DNA of 64,000 nucleotides, taken from contig NZ_CP029008.1 in NCBI RefSeq assembly GCF_024585165.1, positions 2,418,001 to 2,482,000 on the forward strand. Reading direction: 5' to 3'. The notes under the pieces were generated by a model. That model worked only from the letters and a program-made list of their open reading frames with translations, did not search any database and was not told the origin of the DNA. Positions 17,954 through 28,691 of the stretch are shown in pieces. The stretch comes from Bradyrhizobium sp. WBOS07 (GTDB lineage Bacteria > Pseudomonadota > Alphaproteobacteria > Rhizobiales > Xanthobacteraceae). Both the position numbers and the translations under genes were made by a program. The number at the start of each line of letters is the position of its first letter. The stretch's first letter is position 1.

Positions 17954-19357
17954 CTACCTGTAGCAGACGGCTTTGGCGGCCTCGACGACCTCGGCCGCCG
18001 ACGGCAGCGCGAGCTTCTCCAGGTTCGCCGCATACGGCATCGGCACGTCCTTGCCGGAAACGCGCGTCACCGGCGCGTCCAGATAATCGAAGGCGTTCTC
18101 CATGATGCGCGCGGCGATCTCGGCGCCGACGCCGCTCTGCGCCCAGCCCTCTTCCACCGTCACCGCACGCCCGGTCTTCTTCACCGAGTTGACGATGGTC
18201 TCGGTGTCCATCGGGCGCAGCGTACGCAGGTCGATCACCTCGGCCTCGATGCCGTCCTTGGCGAGCTCGTCGGCGGCCTTCAGCGCATAGGTCATGCCGT
18301 TCGACCAGGAGATGATCGTGACATGGCTGCCGGCGCGCACGATGCGCGCCTTGCCGATCGGGATGATGAAATCCTCCAGCTTGGGGACTTCGCCGGTGTG
18401 GCCGTAGAGCACCTCGTTCTCGAGGAAGATCACCGGATTGGGATCGCGGATCGCGGCCTTGAGCAGGCCCTTGGCATCGGCGGCCGAATACGGCGCGACG
18501 ACCTTGAGCCCGGGCACGTGCGAGTACCAGGCCGAGTAATCCTGGCTGTGCTGGGCGGCGACGCGCGCAGCCGCACCGTTGGGGCCTCGGAACACGATCG
18601 AGCAGCCCATCTGGCCGCCGGACATGTAGAGCGTCTTGGCGGCGGAGTTGATGATCTGGTCGATCGCCTGCATGGCGAAGTTGAAGGTCATGAACTCGAC
18701 GATGGGCTTGAGGCCAGCCATCGCGGCACCGACGCCGACGCCGGCAAAGCCGTGCTCGGTGATCGGCGTATCGATCACGCGCTTGGCGCCGAATTCCTGG
18801 AGCAGCCCTTGGGTGACCTTGTAGGCGCCCTGATATTCGGCGACCTCCTCGCCCATCACGAACACGTCGGCATCGCGGCGCATCTCTTCGGCCATGGCAT
18901 CGCGCAAGGCTTCGCGGATGGTCTGCGTGATCATCTCGGTGCCCGCGGGCACTTCCGGATCGGGTTCGGCAACGGCCTGCGGCGCCGGCGCAGCCTTGCG
19001 CTGAGGCTCCTTGGGCTGAGGCGCCTCGGACTTGGCGGCGGCGGGCGGTGCGGACTCCGCCGCTTTCTCCTGCTTCGCCGGCGCGGACGCCTTGGCGAGA
19101 TCGGCCGCGCTCTCGCCGTCGGCGAGAATGGTTGCGATCGGCGTGTTCACCGCGACATCGGCGGTGCCCTCGGGGATCAGGATCTTGCCGAGCGTGCCCT
19201 CGTCGGTCGCCTCGACCTCCATGGTCGCCTTGTCAGTCTCGATCTCCGCGATCACGTCACCCGACTTGATCGCTTCGCCCTCTTTCTTCAGCCATTTGGC
19301 GAGGTTGCCCTTCTCCATCGTGGGCGACAACGCGGGCATCAGCACTTGAATTGGCAT
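17954..19357 (-). CDS. pdhB: Pyruvate dehydrogenase E1 beta subunit with N-terminal lipoyl domain
   Basis: With PdhA this subunit decarboxylates pyruvate on thiamine diphosphate and acetylates E2 lipoate. The 467-residue product begins with a lipoyl domain ([18 protein letters not shown], lipoyl Lys in [13 protein letters not shown]), then an Ala/Pro linker, then the E1-beta core ([12 protein letters not shown]..., [33 protein letters not shown]) and C-terminal transketolase domain. The lipoyl fusion on E1 beta is usual in alphaproteobacteria. GGAGAAGAT precedes the ATG at 19357. Confidence 0.97.
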   Translation of the reverse strand: MPIQVLMPALSPTMEKGNLAKWLKKEGEAIKSGDVIAEIETDKATMEVEATDEGTLGKILIPEGTADVAVNTPIATILADGESAADLAKASAPAKQEKAAESAPPAAAKSEAPQPKEPQRKAAPAPQAVAEPDPEVPAGTEMITQTIREALRDAMAEEMRRDADVFVMGEEVAEYQGAYKVTQGLLQEFGAKRVIDTPITEHGFAGVGVGAAMAGLKPIVEFMTFNFAMQAIDQIINSAAKTLYMSGGQMGCSIVFRGPNGAAARVAAQHSQDYSAWYSHVPGLKVVAPYSAADAKGLLKAAIRDPNPVIFLENEVLYGHTGEVPKLEDFIIPIGKARIVRAGSHVTIISWSNGMTYALKAADELAKDGIEAEVIDLRTLRPMDTETIVNSVKKTGRAVTVEEGWAQSGVGAEIAARIMENAFDYLDAPVTRVSGKDVPMPYAANLEKLALPSAAEVVEAAKAVCYR

Positions 19358-19385
19358 ATCTTCTCCAAGGAAAGCTTGCGCGCGT

Positions 19386-20408
19386 TCAGCGGTAGACGTC
19401 GGTCCAGAGCTCGGCGGCATCCGGCTCGGGATCATGCTGGGCGAAATCGGCGGAGGCGTTGACGATGTCGCGCACCTCGGCGTCGATCGCCTTGAGGTCG
19501 GCCTCGCTGACCTTGGCGGCCAACAGGCGGTTGCGCACCTGCTCGATCGGGTCCTGGTCGTGGCGGACCTTCTCGACCTCCTCGCGTGTGCGATATTTTG
19601 CAGGATCGGACATCGAGTGCCCGCGGTAGCGATAGGTCTGCATCTCCAGGATGAAGGGCCCCTTGCCGGCGCGGCACCAGGCCGCCGCCTCCTCGCCCGC
19701 AGCCTTGACGGCGCGAACGTCCATGCCATCGATCTGCTTGCCGGGGATGTTGAAGGACGCGCCGCGCTTGGAGAAATCCTGCTGCGCCGAGGCGCGCGAG
19801 ACCGAGGTGCCCATGGCGTAGCGGTTGTTCTCGATGACGTAGATCACCGGCAGCTTCCAGAGCTCCGCCATATTGAAGCTCTCATAGACCTGGCCCTGGT
19901 TGGCCGCGCCGTCGCCGAAATAGGTGACGCTGACATTATCGTTGCCGCGATAATGATTGGCGAAGGCAAGACCGGTGCCGAGCGAGACCTGGGCGCCGAC
20001 GATGCCGTGACCGCCGTAGAAGTGCTTCTCCTTGCTGAACATGTGCATGGAGCCGCCCTTGCCCTTGGAATAACCGCCGCGGCGACCCGTGAGCTCGGCC
20101 ATGACGCCGTTGGCGTCCATGCCGGTGGCAAGCATGTGGCCGTGATCGCGATAGCCGGTGATGACCTGATCGCCCTCCTTCAGGGCCATCTGCATGCCGA
20201 CCACCACGGCCTCCTGGCCGATATAGAGGTGGCAGAAGCCGCCGATTGCACCCATGCCGTAGAGCTGGCCGGCCTTTTCCTCGAACCTGCGGATCAGGAG
20301 CATGTCGCGGAGCGCCTTGAGCTCCTGTTCCCTCGTGAATTCCGGAGGCGAACCGCCGTCGGTCTTGTCCTGTGGAGGGCTTGCGGCGGCTTTCTTGGGT
20401 GCGGCCAT
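19386..20408 (-). CDS. pdhA: Pyruvate dehydrogenase E1 alpha subunit
   Basis: The 340-residue subunit carries the thiamine diphosphate site: [20 protein letters not shown] and [15 protein letters not shown] form the GDG...NN motif. A phosphorylation-loop-like stretch [19 protein letters not shown] is present, as in mitochondrial-type E1 alpha. It is the first gene of the cluster; the 263-base gap upstream (20409-20671) should hold the promoter and shows no gene. pdhB starts 28 bases after its stop. Confidence 0.97.
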   Translation of the reverse strand: MAAPKKAAASPPQDKTDGGSPPEFTREQELKALRDMLLIRRFEEKAGQLYGMGAIGGFCHLYIGQEAVVVGMQMALKEGDQVITGYRDHGHMLATGMDANGVMAELTGRRGGYSKGKGGSMHMFSKEKHFYGGHGIVGAQVSLGTGLAFANHYRGNDNVSVTYFGDGAANQGQVYESFNMAELWKLPVIYVIENNRYAMGTSVSRASAQQDFSKRGASFNIPGKQIDGMDVRAVKAAGEEAAAWCRAGKGPFILEMQTYRYRGHSMSDPAKYRTREEVEKVRHDQDPIEQVRNRLLAAKVSEADLKAIDAEVRDIVNASADFAQHDPEPDAAELWTDVYR

Positions 20409-20671
20409 AGGAATTCCGGGTCAGAGAAAACTTGTGCCCTCTCTAACCCAACTCAAACGCCCTTGGAAAGCACCGCGGCAGCATGCCACGACTTTCATTA
20501 TGCCGCACTGCAACGTGGTCGAAATATTGGAAAATCTTTGGCGCCGATCGGGCAACAAATCTACGCGTCACGATGCGGCGATATGACCAGCTCAAGAACT
20601 ATGCACCATGCCGATCCCAGTCGTCGAAGTGGACGGCGCCGGACATGGCGCCGCCCTCTCCGCATTCCCGA

Positions 20672-22189
20672 TCAGAAGAAGCCGAGCTTCTTCGGGCTGT
20701 AGCTGACCAGGAGGTTCTTGGTCTGCTGATAATGATCGAGCATCATCTTGTGGGTCTCGCGACCGACGCCCGACTGCTTGTAGCCACCGAACGCCGCGTG
20801 GGCGGGATAGGCGTGGTAGCAATTGGTCCAGACCCGGCCCGCCTGGATTGCCCGGCCGAAGCGGTAGCAGCGGTTGGCATCGCGGCTCCAGACGCCGGCC
20901 CCGAGGCCGTAGAGCGTGTCGTTGGCGATCTCGAGCGCCTCGTCGTCGGTCTTGAAGGTCGTGACCGAGACCACTGGGCCGAAGATCTCTTCCTGGAAGA
21001 TCCTCATCTTGTTGTGGCCCTCGAACACGGTCGGCTTGACGTAGAAGCCGCCGGCGAGATCGCCGCCGAGCTCGGCCCGTCCGCCGCCTGCGAGCACCTT
21101 GGCGCCCTCCTGCTTGCCGATGTCGATGTAGGACAGGATCTTCGCCAGCTGCTCGCCGGAGGCCTGCGCGCCGATCATGGTGGTGGCATCGCGCGGATCG
21201 CCCTGCGTGATCGCAGCGACGCGCTTCAAGGCTCGCTCCATGAAGCGGTCATAGATGTCGGAATGGACCAGCGCGCGGCTCGGACAGGTGCAGACCTCGC
21301 CCTGGTTCAGCGCGAACATGACGAAGCCCTCGATCGCCTTGTCGAAGAAATCGTCGTCCTCGGCGGTGACGTCCTTGAAGAAGATGTTCGGCGACTTGCC
21401 GCCGAGCTCCAGCGTGACGGGGATGAGGTTCTGGCTGGCGTACTGCATGATCAGCCGACCCGTCGTGGTCTCACCGGTGAAGGCGATCTTGGCAATGCGC
21501 GGGCTCGAGGCCAGCGGCTTGCCGGCCTCGAGGCCAAAGCCGTTGACGATGTTGAGCACGCCCGGCGGCAGGATGTCGGCGATGATCTCAGCCCAGACCA
21601 TGATCGAGGCCGGGGTCTGCTCGGCCGGCTTCAGCACCACGCAATTGCCGGCGGCGAGCGCGGGCGCGAGCTTCCAGCAGGCCATCAGCAGCGGGAAGTT
21701 CCAGGGGATGATCTGGCCGACCACGCCGAGCGGCTCGTGGAAATGATAGGCGATGGTGTCGTGGTCGATCTCGCCGATCGAGCCTTCCTGGGCGCGCACC
21801 ACGCCGGCGAAATAGCGAAAATGGTCGATCGCCAGCGGCAGGTCGGCGGCGCGGGTCTCACGGATCGGCTTGCCGTTGTCCCAGGTCTCGGCGATGGCGA
21901 GACGCTCCAGATTCTCTTCCATGCGATCGGCGATCCGGTTCAGGACCGCGGCGCGCTCGGCGACGCTGGTGCGGCCCCAGGCCGCCTTGGCGGCATGCGC
22001 CGCATCGAGCGCCGCCTCGACGTCCTGCGCGTCGGAGCGCGCGATCTTGCAGACGACCTGACCGGTCACCGGCGAGGCGTTGTCGAAATATTTGCCGGAG
22101 ATCGGCGCGACGAACTTGCCGCCGATGAAATTGTCATAGCGTTCGGCGAAGGGAACCTTGGTGACGCTGAGGAATTCCACCTTGTTCAT
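20672..22189 (-). CDS. NAD-dependent aldehyde dehydrogenase (AcoD/ExaC-like)
   Basis: The 505-residue cytoplasmic enzyme oxidises an aldehyde, probably acetaldehyde or another short-chain one, to the acid. The catalytic Glu is in [11 protein letters not shown] and the nucleophilic Cys in [13 protein letters not shown]; the NAD motif is [10 protein letters not shown]. The C-terminus [25 protein letters not shown] ending, given here as [17 protein letters not shown], is typical of the AcoD/ExaC group. It lies downstream of a GAF-Fis regulator on the same strand with an operator-like palindrome at 22303-22326, so it is probably induced by that regulator. Confidence 0.93.
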   Translation of the reverse strand: MNKVEFLSVTKVPFAERYDNFIGGKFVAPISGKYFDNASPVTGQVVCKIARSDAQDVEAALDAAHAAKAAWGRTSVAERAAVLNRIADRMEENLERLAIAETWDNGKPIRETRAADLPLAIDHFRYFAGVVRAQEGSIGEIDHDTIAYHFHEPLGVVGQIIPWNFPLLMACWKLAPALAAGNCVVLKPAEQTPASIMVWAEIIADILPPGVLNIVNGFGLEAGKPLASSPRIAKIAFTGETTTGRLIMQYASQNLIPVTLELGGKSPNIFFKDVTAEDDDFFDKAIEGFVMFALNQGEVCTCPSRALVHSDIYDRFMERALKRVAAITQGDPRDATTMIGAQASGEQLAKILSYIDIGKQEGAKVLAGGGRAELGGDLAGGFYVKPTVFEGHNKMRIFQEEIFGPVVSVTTFKTDDEALEIANDTLYGLGAGVWSRDANRCYRFGRAIQAGRVWTNCYHAYPAHAAFGGYKQSGVGRETHKMMLDHYQQTKNLLVSYSPKKLGFF

Positions 22190-22302
22190 TGATCACTCCC
22201 GTTGATTGCTGTTTGCGCAATTCGTCGCGTGTTCACGACTTGCGCCGACGATGTCGCGGGAGGGGTTCGCTGTCAGCCAGGGGGAAAGCGATGGCGGAGC
22301 GG

Positions 22303-22326
22303 ACCTGTCGCAGTTCTGCGACAGGT
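22303..22326. promoter_or_regulatory. Perfect operator-like palindrome upstream of the aldehyde dehydrogenase
   Basis: ACCTGTCGCAG-TT-CTGCGACAGGT is an 11-bp perfect inverted repeat with a two-base centre. It ends 114 bases before the aldehyde dehydrogenase start and 190 bases after the end of the GAF-Fis regulator gene. TGTCGC...GCGACA palindromes are plausible targets for AcoR-like Fis-type helix-turn-helix dimers. I found no clear sigma-54 -24/-12 element between it and the gene. Confidence 0.6.
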
Positions 22327-22347
22327 CATGGACGCGGCGTCACCATC

Positions 22348-22491
22348 GTGTCCCGGACAAGCTGCAACGCGTAAGCGTTGCTGCGCAGAGCCGGGACTCA
22401 GAGGCGGCACGGGAGGTATGCGGAGGCATGGGCCCCGGCTCAGCAGCGCACCAGGTCGCAAGGACGACGCGCTGCGCAGCGTCCGGGGCAC
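22348..22491. repeat. Palindromic intergenic repeat, family A copy 2
   Basis: The element starts GTGTCCCGGACAAGC and ends GCGTCCGGGGCAC like the copy at 1713-1867, with hairpin GCAACGCGTAAGCGTTGC and the block CATGGGCCCCGGCTC. It sits between the regulator gene and the operator-like palindrome and may end the regulator transcript. Confidence 0.75.
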
Positions 22492-22518
22492 GAGATCGGA
22501 GTTTGCGTAAACCTCGGC

Positions 22519-23478
22519 TCAGTGGTTCAGCCCGAACCGCTTCAGCTTTCGATGCAGCGTGGCGCGGCTGATTCCGAGGGCCTTGGCGGCCGCCGAGACA
22601 TTGCCGCCGGCGCGGAGCAATGCCCGTTGCACCACCGCGCGCTGGCCGCCGGCAAGATGATCGTGCGCGGCGTCGCCGCCGAGCAGATCGGCTGCGGGCA
22701 CCGGCCGCAAGGCCCGGCCGGGGGCAATTCCGAGCGCCGCCCGGGCGGAGCGGGTCGCACCGATGACGAGATCGTCCGCATCGACCGCGACGAGGCCGCC
22801 GCCTTGGCCGTCGGCGGCTTGCGTCAGCACGATGCGGGCATGGGCGAACGCCTTGCGGAACAGATCCGCTTCGATCCGCTTGGCCGCCTCGCCCGCCGCA
22901 AGCGCGATCAGGCTGGAGAACGCGTCGGTGCGGTCGGCGCGGCAGGAGGAGACGTCGAGCACGCCGGCGAGCGCGGCCTCATGGTCATAGATCGGAACGG
23001 CGGTGCAGCTTAGCAGCGTGTTGCGCGCGAAGAAATGCTGGTCGCGGTCGATCGTCAGCGCACGCTGCTCGACGAGGCAGGTGCCAATGCCGTTGGTGCC
23101 TTCATGCTCCTCGCTCCAGAGCGCACCGGTCCACAGGCCCCAGGACTGAAACGTCGCGTCGTCCGCCGGCGTGCCGCGACGGTCGACCGGCACGCCCTCG
23201 CCGTCGGCGAGCAGCACGCAACAACCGCTGGCGCCGACGGCCTGATAGAGCCGGTCCATCGCGCCTTGCGCGGCCGCCAGCAGCGGCGCGACGCGCTCGC
23301 GCGCCCGGAGCAGCTCGGCTTCGGTCAGCCGCATCGGCGAGGTGCGGCCGCCGGGATCGAGGTGATGCAATCTGGACGAACGGCGCCACGAGGCCACGAG
23401 CGCGGATCGTGCCGCCTGGCCTGACGCGATGGCGGCCTCGACACGGGCCGCGTGATGCCGGGGCATTGACCCATTCAT
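22519..23478 (-). CDS. GAF-Fis transcriptional regulator, AcoR-like but without an AAA+ domain
   Basis: The roughly 319-residue protein has an N-terminal AcoR-type stretch (VASWRRSSRLHHLDP), a GAF sensor domain (about 65-210, with SEEHEGTNGIGTCLVEQRA and LSCTAVPIYDHEAALAGVLDVS) and a C-terminal Fis-type helix-turn-helix (NVSAAAKALGISRATLHRKL). The sigma-54-contacting AAA+ domain that AcoR-type activators carry between these (GAFTGA, Walker A) is missing; only about 50 residues separate the GAF-linked region from the helix-turn-helix. It probably controls the aldehyde dehydrogenase gene downstream. GGAGGA precedes both a GTG at 23481 and the ATG at 23478. Confidence 0.87.
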   Translation of the reverse strand: MNGSMPRHHAARVEAAIASGQAARSALVASWRRSSRLHHLDPGGRTSPMRLTEAELLRARERVAPLLAAAQGAMDRLYQAVGASGCCVLLADGEGVPVDRRGTPADDATFQSWGLWTGALWSEEHEGTNGIGTCLVEQRALTIDRDQHFFARNTLLSCTAVPIYDHEAALAGVLDVSSCRADRTDAFSSLIALAAGEAAKRIEADLFRKAFAHARIVLTQAADGQGGGLVAVDADDLVIGATRSARAALGIAPGRALRPVPAADLLGGDAAHDHLAGGQRAVVQRALLRAGGNVSAAAKALGISRATLHRKLKRFGLNH

Positions 23479-23694
23479 CACAGTTTCCTCCAGATGACAG
23501 ACTAGAACGTGCCGGCGCCACCCGTTTGATCCGCGTCAACTTCGAAAGAGCGCTACACAAGCCATGAGCCTGCCGCGGTGCCGTCGTCAAGGCGGCCAGC
23601 CGATTCCAGACTTACGACCTTCGAAGGAGCATGGCGCCAAGAGGCGGGATTTCGGCAACGGCTTTCGCGCCGGTTTCGCAATTCGCGAAAAACG

Positions 23695-24012
23695 CTACTT
23701 CGCCGGGATCATCCGAACGAGATCGCGCGGATTGACGTAGTCGAGCTGGAAGCGCGCCCGCTCGTCCAGCATGTCGGGATCGATCCGCTCGGACCGCAAT
23801 AGCGAGACCCGCTGCTCGCTCCTGACGCGCTCACGCTTGAGCTGGGCCAGTTCGCTGGTCAGCGCGATGATCTCCTGGTCGAGCTCCTGGCGGGCGTTGA
23901 GGCCGTATTTGCCGGTATAGGCGTTGACGCCGAAATAGCCGACGATGGCGGCCGCCATCGCGTAGAGGGCAAGTCCGGTCAGGATCGATTTCAGGCGCGC
24001 GCGGGAGACCAT
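23695..24012 (-). CDS. FtsB/DivIC-like septum formation initiator
   Basis: The 105-residue bitopic membrane protein has one N-terminal transmembrane helix (ILTGLALYAMAAAIVGYFGVN-like, residues about 10-30) followed by a coiled coil (LDQEIIALTSELAQLKRERV) and a short C-terminal block DERARFQLDYVNPRDLV. That matches FtsB/DivIC proteins, which link early and late divisome components with FtsL. It lies in the usual eno-to-pdhA neighbourhood of Rhizobiales. The ATG at 24012 (MVSRARLKS) is preferred to an extension running into a repeat. Confidence 0.88.
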   Translation of the reverse strand: MVSRARLKSILTGLALYAMAAAIVGYFGVNAYTGKYGLNARQELDQEIIALTSELAQLKRERVRSEQRVSLLRSERIDPDMLDERARFQLDYVNPRDLVRMIPAK

Positions 24013-24078
24013 CCTGGCAAGATGAGACAGGTTGGTTAAGGGAGTACTAATTGCAAGCGGCTCCCCGCCCCACCAAAC

Positions 24079-24120
24079 CCTCATGGTGAGGAGGCGCGAA
24101 GCGCCGTCTCGAACCATGCA
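24079..24120. repeat. Short palindromic repeat related to family D
   Basis: TCATGGTGAGGAGGCGC and GCGCCGTCTCGAACCATG form a hairpin with a GAA loop and one mismatched block. It lies at the start of the FtsB-like gene's upstream region, next to a second unit at 24140-24182. Confidence 0.6.
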
Positions 24121-24139
24121 GGCCCGACTGTCCCCGCGG

Positions 24140-24182
24140 CCATCCTTCGAGACGACCGCTTAGCGGTCTCCTCAGGATGAGG
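24140..24182. repeat. Palindromic repeat, family D single unit
   Basis: CATCCTTCGAGACGACCGC and GCGGTCTCCTCAGGATG form a hairpin around TTA, with the same sequence type as the paired units at 6424-6556. It sits directly after the FMN reductase gene and may act in transcript ending. Confidence 0.7.
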
Positions 24183-24213
24183 ACCTGGGGTGTGGCCGCG
24201 GGGATATTTGGCC

Positions 24214-24765
24214 TCAGCCCTGATGTTTCGCCACGTGCGCGGCGAAGGCGTCGATGTATTGCTGCAGCACCGTTTTCAGGGAGTCCTTGGTCAGGCTGCC
24301 GTCCGCGCCGAAGGCATCGCCGACGCCGTTGAGGTAGATTTCCGGCTGCTGCAGCAGCGGACCGGAGATGCCCGGCAGGATGTTCTGGAGATGCTTGGCC
24401 GCGCTGACGCCGCCGAGCGGTCCCGGCGAGTTCGAGATGATGCCGATCGGCTTGCCGAGCAGCGAGCTCTTGCCATAGGGGCGCGAGGCGACGTCGATGG
24501 CGTTCTTGAGGACGCCCGGGATCGAGCGATTGTATTCGGGGGTGACGAACAGGACGCCGTCCGACTTCTGAAGCTTGTCGCGGAAGGCCAGCCAGTCCGC
24601 GGGCGGCGCACCCTCGAGATCCTGATTGAAGAACGAGATGCCGGCCGGCGTGATGACCTCCAGCTTCAGCGAGCCGGGCGCGAGCTTGGCAAGCGCGTTG
24701 GCGATCTTCAGCGAAAAGCTTTCCTTGCGCAGGCTGCCGGCGATCGTGACGATGTTGTAGCCCAT
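24214..24765 (-). CDS. NAD(P)H-dependent FMN reductase family protein
   Basis: The 183-residue flavodoxin-fold protein begins MGYNIVTIAGSLRKESFS, whose GSLRK(E/G)S block binds the FMN phosphate, and contains LFVTPEYNRSIPGVLKNAID, the second family signature. It belongs with chromate/azo/quinone reductases such as YieF and ArsH-like enzymes. A specific substrate cannot be assigned. AAGGA precedes the ATG at 24765. Confidence 0.92.
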   Translation of the reverse strand: MGYNIVTIAGSLRKESFSLKIANALAKLAPGSLKLEVITPAGISFFNQDLEGAPPADWLAFRDKLQKSDGVLFVTPEYNRSIPGVLKNAIDVASRPYGKSSLLGKPIGIISNSPGPLGGVSAAKHLQNILPGISGPLLQQPEIYLNGVGDAFGADGSLTKDSLKTVLQQYIDAFAAHVAKHQG

Positions 24766-24944
24766 GAGATGTCCTTGAACCTTGAGGGAGGGTGCCGACA
24801 GCACTTAAGCGATCTGGCCCGATGGATGCAAGTGCATGAACCGACCCGATTTGGAAACGCTGCGTTTCGCGCAAGCAGATGATGGTCCAAACGATCGGGC
24901 CGCCAAGCGGCGGCCCCATCCTTGCGCGCAGATGCTAACCCCGC

Positions 24945-25943
24945 TCAGATCGTCGGATTCCACGCCGACGGGATCAGGCGATATTTGGCGCCATCCTTCA
25001 CGACATGACCGACCGACGGGAAGGTGAAGTGGAAGCCGACCACCGTCGCCTTCTCCACTGCCGCCATATCGTAGAACTTGTGACGCGTCTGCTGCGCCAT
25101 CGCGGCGTCCATGTCGAACATGACGTGCCAGTCCGGATTGCGCAGGAAGAATTCCGGGATGTTGGTGACGTCGGACTGGATCAGCACCTTGGCATCGCCT
25201 GAGGCAACCGCGAAGGAGGTGTGGCCGGGGGTATGGCCCGGCGTCGCGATCGAGGTGATGCCCGGCGCGACCTCCTTACCCCATTCGTACTTCGTCACCT
25301 TCGATTCGAGGCCGGCGAAAATTTTCTTCACGTTGGCGAAGGCGGCCTTCAGCCCCTGATTGGACTCGGCCTTGGCGGCGTTGTCCTCACTGGTCCAGAA
25401 CTCCCACTCCTTGGCGGGCACCATGATCTCCGCGTTCGGAAAGGCAAGCGCGCCGTCGGCCAGGCGGACGCCGTTGATGTGGTCGCCGTGCATATGCGAC
25501 AGCAGCACGACGTCGACGCTCTTGGGGTCGACGCCGGCAGCCTGCAGGTTCTGCAACGTGCGGCCGACAGCGCCCTTGCTCGCCTCCAGATTGGCGATGC
25601 CGTTGCCGGTATCGATCAGCACCAACTTGGAGCCGGTATTGATGAGCTGCGGGTTGAACGGGATCGTGACCATGCCTTTCGGCATGTAGGCCGCCTCCCC
25701 CGCGGCCAGCGCTTCCTCCTTCGGAATGTTGGCGACGAACTTGTCCGGCATCGGAAAGGTGCGCGCGCCGTCGTTGATCGAGGTGCACTCGAAGCTGCCG
25801 ACCTTGTAGCGATAAAAGCCCGGCGCCTGCGTTCCGGCCAGCGGCGCTGCGGCCTTGGCGGCGGTCGGTCCAAGCCCAGCCGCGGCAGCCGCACCGAGGG
25901 CGGCGGCGCCTGCGAGCAGATGACGGCGATTGAGATCGGTCAT
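24945..25943 (-). CDS. Tat-exported metallo-beta-lactamase-fold hydrolase
   Basis: The 332-residue protein has a twin-arginine leader (MTDLNRRHLLAGAAALGAAA) and a metallo-hydrolase domain with the zinc motif LLSHMHGDHINGV, ATPGHTPGHTSF and the bridging Asp in LIQSDVTN. The family also includes quorum-lactonases, sulfatases and methyl-parathion hydrolase-like enzymes; this one is nearest in outline to the last. It acts in the periplasm on an unknown ester or lactone. AAGGGACC precedes the ATG at 25943. Confidence 0.9.
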   Translation of the reverse strand: MTDLNRRHLLAGAAALGAAAAAGLGPTAAKAAAPLAGTQAPGFYRYKVGSFECTSINDGARTFPMPDKFVANIPKEEALAAGEAAYMPKGMVTIPFNPQLINTGSKLVLIDTGNGIANLEASKGAVGRTLQNLQAAGVDPKSVDVVLLSHMHGDHINGVRLADGALAFPNAEIMVPAKEWEFWTSEDNAAKAESNQGLKAAFANVKKIFAGLESKVTKYEWGKEVAPGITSIATPGHTPGHTSFAVASGDAKVLIQSDVTNIPEFFLRNPDWHVMFDMDAAMAQQTRHKFYDMAAVEKATVVGFHFTFPSVGHVVKDGAKYRLIPSAWNPTI

Positions 25944-26062
25944 GGAAGGTCCCTTCTGAGCGCTTTGCGGTTTTTCCGCTTGCAATGGCGGCGGAATTTA
26001 ATCTCGCGCTGCGCGCAGAAGGCAAGACCTTTCCTTCGGTGACCTGCCGTCGCAGATCACGA

Positions 26063-27196
26063 TTATTTATTCGGGTTGATGAGGAATTTTTCGCCGGTGG
26101 CGCGTTTGGCGTACACGGCGATGTTGGCGGGATCGAGCGTCTCGGCCAGCGAGACCACCTTGGTGTAGTGACTGGCGAATGTGGTCTTGAGCTCGGACGC
26201 GACGCGCTGGCGCAGGCGGCCGATCTCGGCCGGACCGATCTTCTGGAGGAATGGCGTCAGCAGCCAGCCGCCGACGCCCCAGGTCAGACCGAACGACCGG
26301 CTCAATTCGGTCGGCCGATTGTCGAGGCTGCCGTAGATATAGACCTGCTTGTACACGTTGGAGCCGTAGCGGCTGTATTCCTTCGCGGTCTTGTTGGCCG
26401 CGACTTCCATGGCGGTCAGGATCTGGCTGGCCAGCTTGCCGCCGCCGATGGCATCGAACGCGATGGTGGCGCCGGTCTCGACCAGCGCATTGGTGAGATC
26501 GTCCGTGAAGCTCGGCGCGCTGGAATCCACGATGTACTTGGCGCCGATCTTGCGCAGGATATCGGCCTGCTCCTTGCTCCTGACGATGTTGACGAGGCCG
26601 ATGCCGTCCTTGATGCAGATCTTGTTGAGCATCTGGCCGAGATTGGACGCAGCCGCGGTGTGCACGAGCGCCTTGTGGTTCTCGCGCCGCATCGTCTCGG
26701 TCATGCCGAGCGCGGTCAGCGGATTGACGAACCAGGACGCGCCGTCGGCGGCCGTGGTGCCCGCCGGCAGCTCCATGACGTCGCGGACCTTGAGCACGCG
26801 GTACTGCGTGTACATCGCGCCGCCGATCATCGACACGGTCTTGCCCATCAGGGCTTTCGCCGCGTCCGACGCGCCGGTCCGGATCACCGTGCCGGCGCCC
26901 TCGTTGCCGACCGGCAGCGACTGATCGAGCCGGCCTCCCATCATCCGCATCGCCGCCTCCGGCATCGTCGCGGTGATAACCGGCATCTCCTTGGTGCCGG
27001 AGGCCTTGGCGGCCGACATGTCGGCCGGGCCGATCAGGAGCCCGAGATCGGAGGGGTTGATCGGCGTCGCCTCGACGCGGACGACGACCTCGTCGTCGGC
27101 CGGCTCCGGTGTCGGGACCTCCACGAGCGACAATTCCAGCTCACCGCTCTTCTTGAGCAGCGAACGCAGCTGCAGTCCGGACTTGTCGTCGCTCAT
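26063..27196 (-). CDS. Zinc-type alcohol dehydrogenase/quinone oxidoreductase superfamily protein
   Basis: The 377-residue medium-chain dehydrogenase/reductase has an N-terminal GroES-like domain (EVVVRVEATPINPSDLGLL, VGNEGAGTVIRTG) and a Rossmann domain (ALVHTAAASNLGQML, with VNIVRSKEQADILRKIGA). The structural and catalytic zinc Cys sets are absent, pointing to the quinone-oxidoreductase side of the family. It lies 37 bases before enolase's stop on the same strand, so the two may share a transcript. The substrate is unknown. Confidence 0.88.
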   Translation of the reverse strand: MSDDKSGLQLRSLLKKSGELELSLVEVPTPEPADDEVVVRVEATPINPSDLGLLIGPADMSAAKASGTKEMPVITATMPEAAMRMMGGRLDQSLPVGNEGAGTVIRTGASDAAKALMGKTVSMIGGAMYTQYRVLKVRDVMELPAGTTAADGASWFVNPLTALGMTETMRRENHKALVHTAAASNLGQMLNKICIKDGIGLVNIVRSKEQADILRKIGAKYIVDSSAPSFTDDLTNALVETGATIAFDAIGGGKLASQILTAMEVAANKTAKEYSRYGSNVYKQVYIYGSLDNRPTELSRSFGLTWGVGGWLLTPFLQKIGPAEIGRLRQRVASELKTTFASHYTKVVSLAETLDPANIAVYAKRATGEKFLINPNK

Positions 27197-27233
27197 GTCG
27201 GTCCTCCCCTGTCCGTCTTTGCGCGGCGCCGGC

Positions 27234-28535
<1,302 letters not shown>

Positions 28536-28691
28536 TTAGGGCTGATCGGTGCCGCGGGTCTTACACGGGCCGCAAGCAAATGTGAACGCTTGGACGGTGG
28601 GCTTCGACTGACGCGTGAGGCGGCCGGGGCTAAGCTCGCCTTCGATTGATCTGCGCGTCCAACCTCAATCTGAACCAGCCGGGGTAACGCC

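Noticed and set aside
22190..22302. Sigma-54 promoter for the aldehyde dehydrogenase
   Set aside because: No TGGC-N8-TTGC type element with the right spacing could be found between the palindrome and the start.
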